This document shows, one piece after another, positions 63,747 through 64,000 of a stretch of DNA of 64,000 nt. The DNA is from Algoriphagus lutimaris. Lineage in GTDB: Bacteria; Bacteroidota; Bacteroidia; Cytophagales; Cyclobacteriaceae. Made by a program: the position numbers and the translations under genes. Location of the stretch: assembly GCF_017051705.1 (NCBI RefSeq), contig NZ_JAFIDJ010000001.1, forward strand, positions 434,001-498,000. Direction: 5' to 3'. The stretch's first letter is position 1. Each line of letters starts with the position of its first letter. The notes under the pieces were generated by a model. The model was not told the DNA's origin. It worked only from the letters and a program-made list of their open reading frames with translations, and did not search any database.

Positions 63747-64000
63747 AGCGGTTACTCCAGTAAGGGAGAAAAGCGAAAAGCTTGGTTTAAGGAAGGCTTC
63801 CCATTTTTAAGGTTCCTCGATTCGTGTTTCTCCAATTTCAAGAGTTTAATCTATGTTTACCTAAAGCTTAACATTCAATCTTAGTGGCTAGATGACTACC
63901 TACTAAAAAGTATAAACCCACCATGCAGGAAGAAAACTAGTTTGTTACTTGCGGTATGTGGCATGATGCTATTGCTGGTAACCCGAATAGAGAGGACGGT
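63747..64000. other. Region after the terminator, no gene seen
   Basis: The last 254 bases hold no supported gene or RNA. They may be the upstream part of whatever lies beyond the window. Confidence 0.5.

Overview
This window looks like a chromosomal segment of a Bacteroidota bacterium, most likely order Cytophagales and Cyclobacteriaceae/Algoriphagus-like. The genus is inference from gene content: an AT-rich genome, YceI + DUF5777 barrel + CX4CH lipoprotein operon, ECF sigma paired with an anti-sigma/beta-barrel fusion, S23-type four-helix-bundle gene, and many TTG starts. No rRNA or tRNA gene was recognised.

Layout. (1) 1-7.9 kb: end of a glycan cluster with a 5'-truncated neuC, neuA, a sulfotransferase, an AsnB-type amidotransferase, an unrecognised 550-aa protein and a WecA/MraY-like initiating transferase, closed by two terminator hairpins. 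(2) 8.4-12.8 kb: a tight four-gene envelope operon (lipoprotein, two small exported proteins, 816-aa leucine-rich-repeat protein) ending in a palindromic terminator. (3) 13.2-19.5 kb: a GT-C-like membrane protein, a methyltransferase remnant, a winged-helix/nucleotidyltransferase-like regulator, a GtrB-like transferase, and WecD/WecE-like genes for a 4-amino sugar. (4) 19.6-28.5 kb, minus strand: a patatin-like lipase with a 1141-aa multi-membrane protein carrying a degenerate NTPase-like region, then an ECF sigma-led set of envelope genes. (5) 28.6-31.8 kb: dense repeats on both sides of an FAD oxidoreductase. (6) 32-63.6 kb: a large capsule/exopolysaccharide locus with MBOAT acyltransferase and SGNH partner, Wzm/Wzt ABC exporter, about a dozen glycosyltransferases, methyltransferases, two paralogous Wzy-like proteins, a deacetylase, Wza, Wzc and KdsB, ending in a strong terminator.

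The most unusual feature is the repeat biology. At least four kinds of short palindromic repeat occur. Two families (A, ends CGTCATTGCGAG; B, ends GTCATTTCGA) surround two small GIY-YIG nuclease-like genes. Family B sequence also lies inside two genes as exact codon multiples: 99 bp in the MBOAT gene and 36 bp in a GT4 gene, both read in the same frame. A third gene, the WecE-like aminotransferase, carries an in-frame AT-rich inverted-repeat insert that shares sequence with repeats near 29.5 kb. This resembles Rickettsia palindromic elements and REP/RAYT pairs, but with a GIY-YIG protein as candidate partner. The link between nuclease and repeats is inference from position only.
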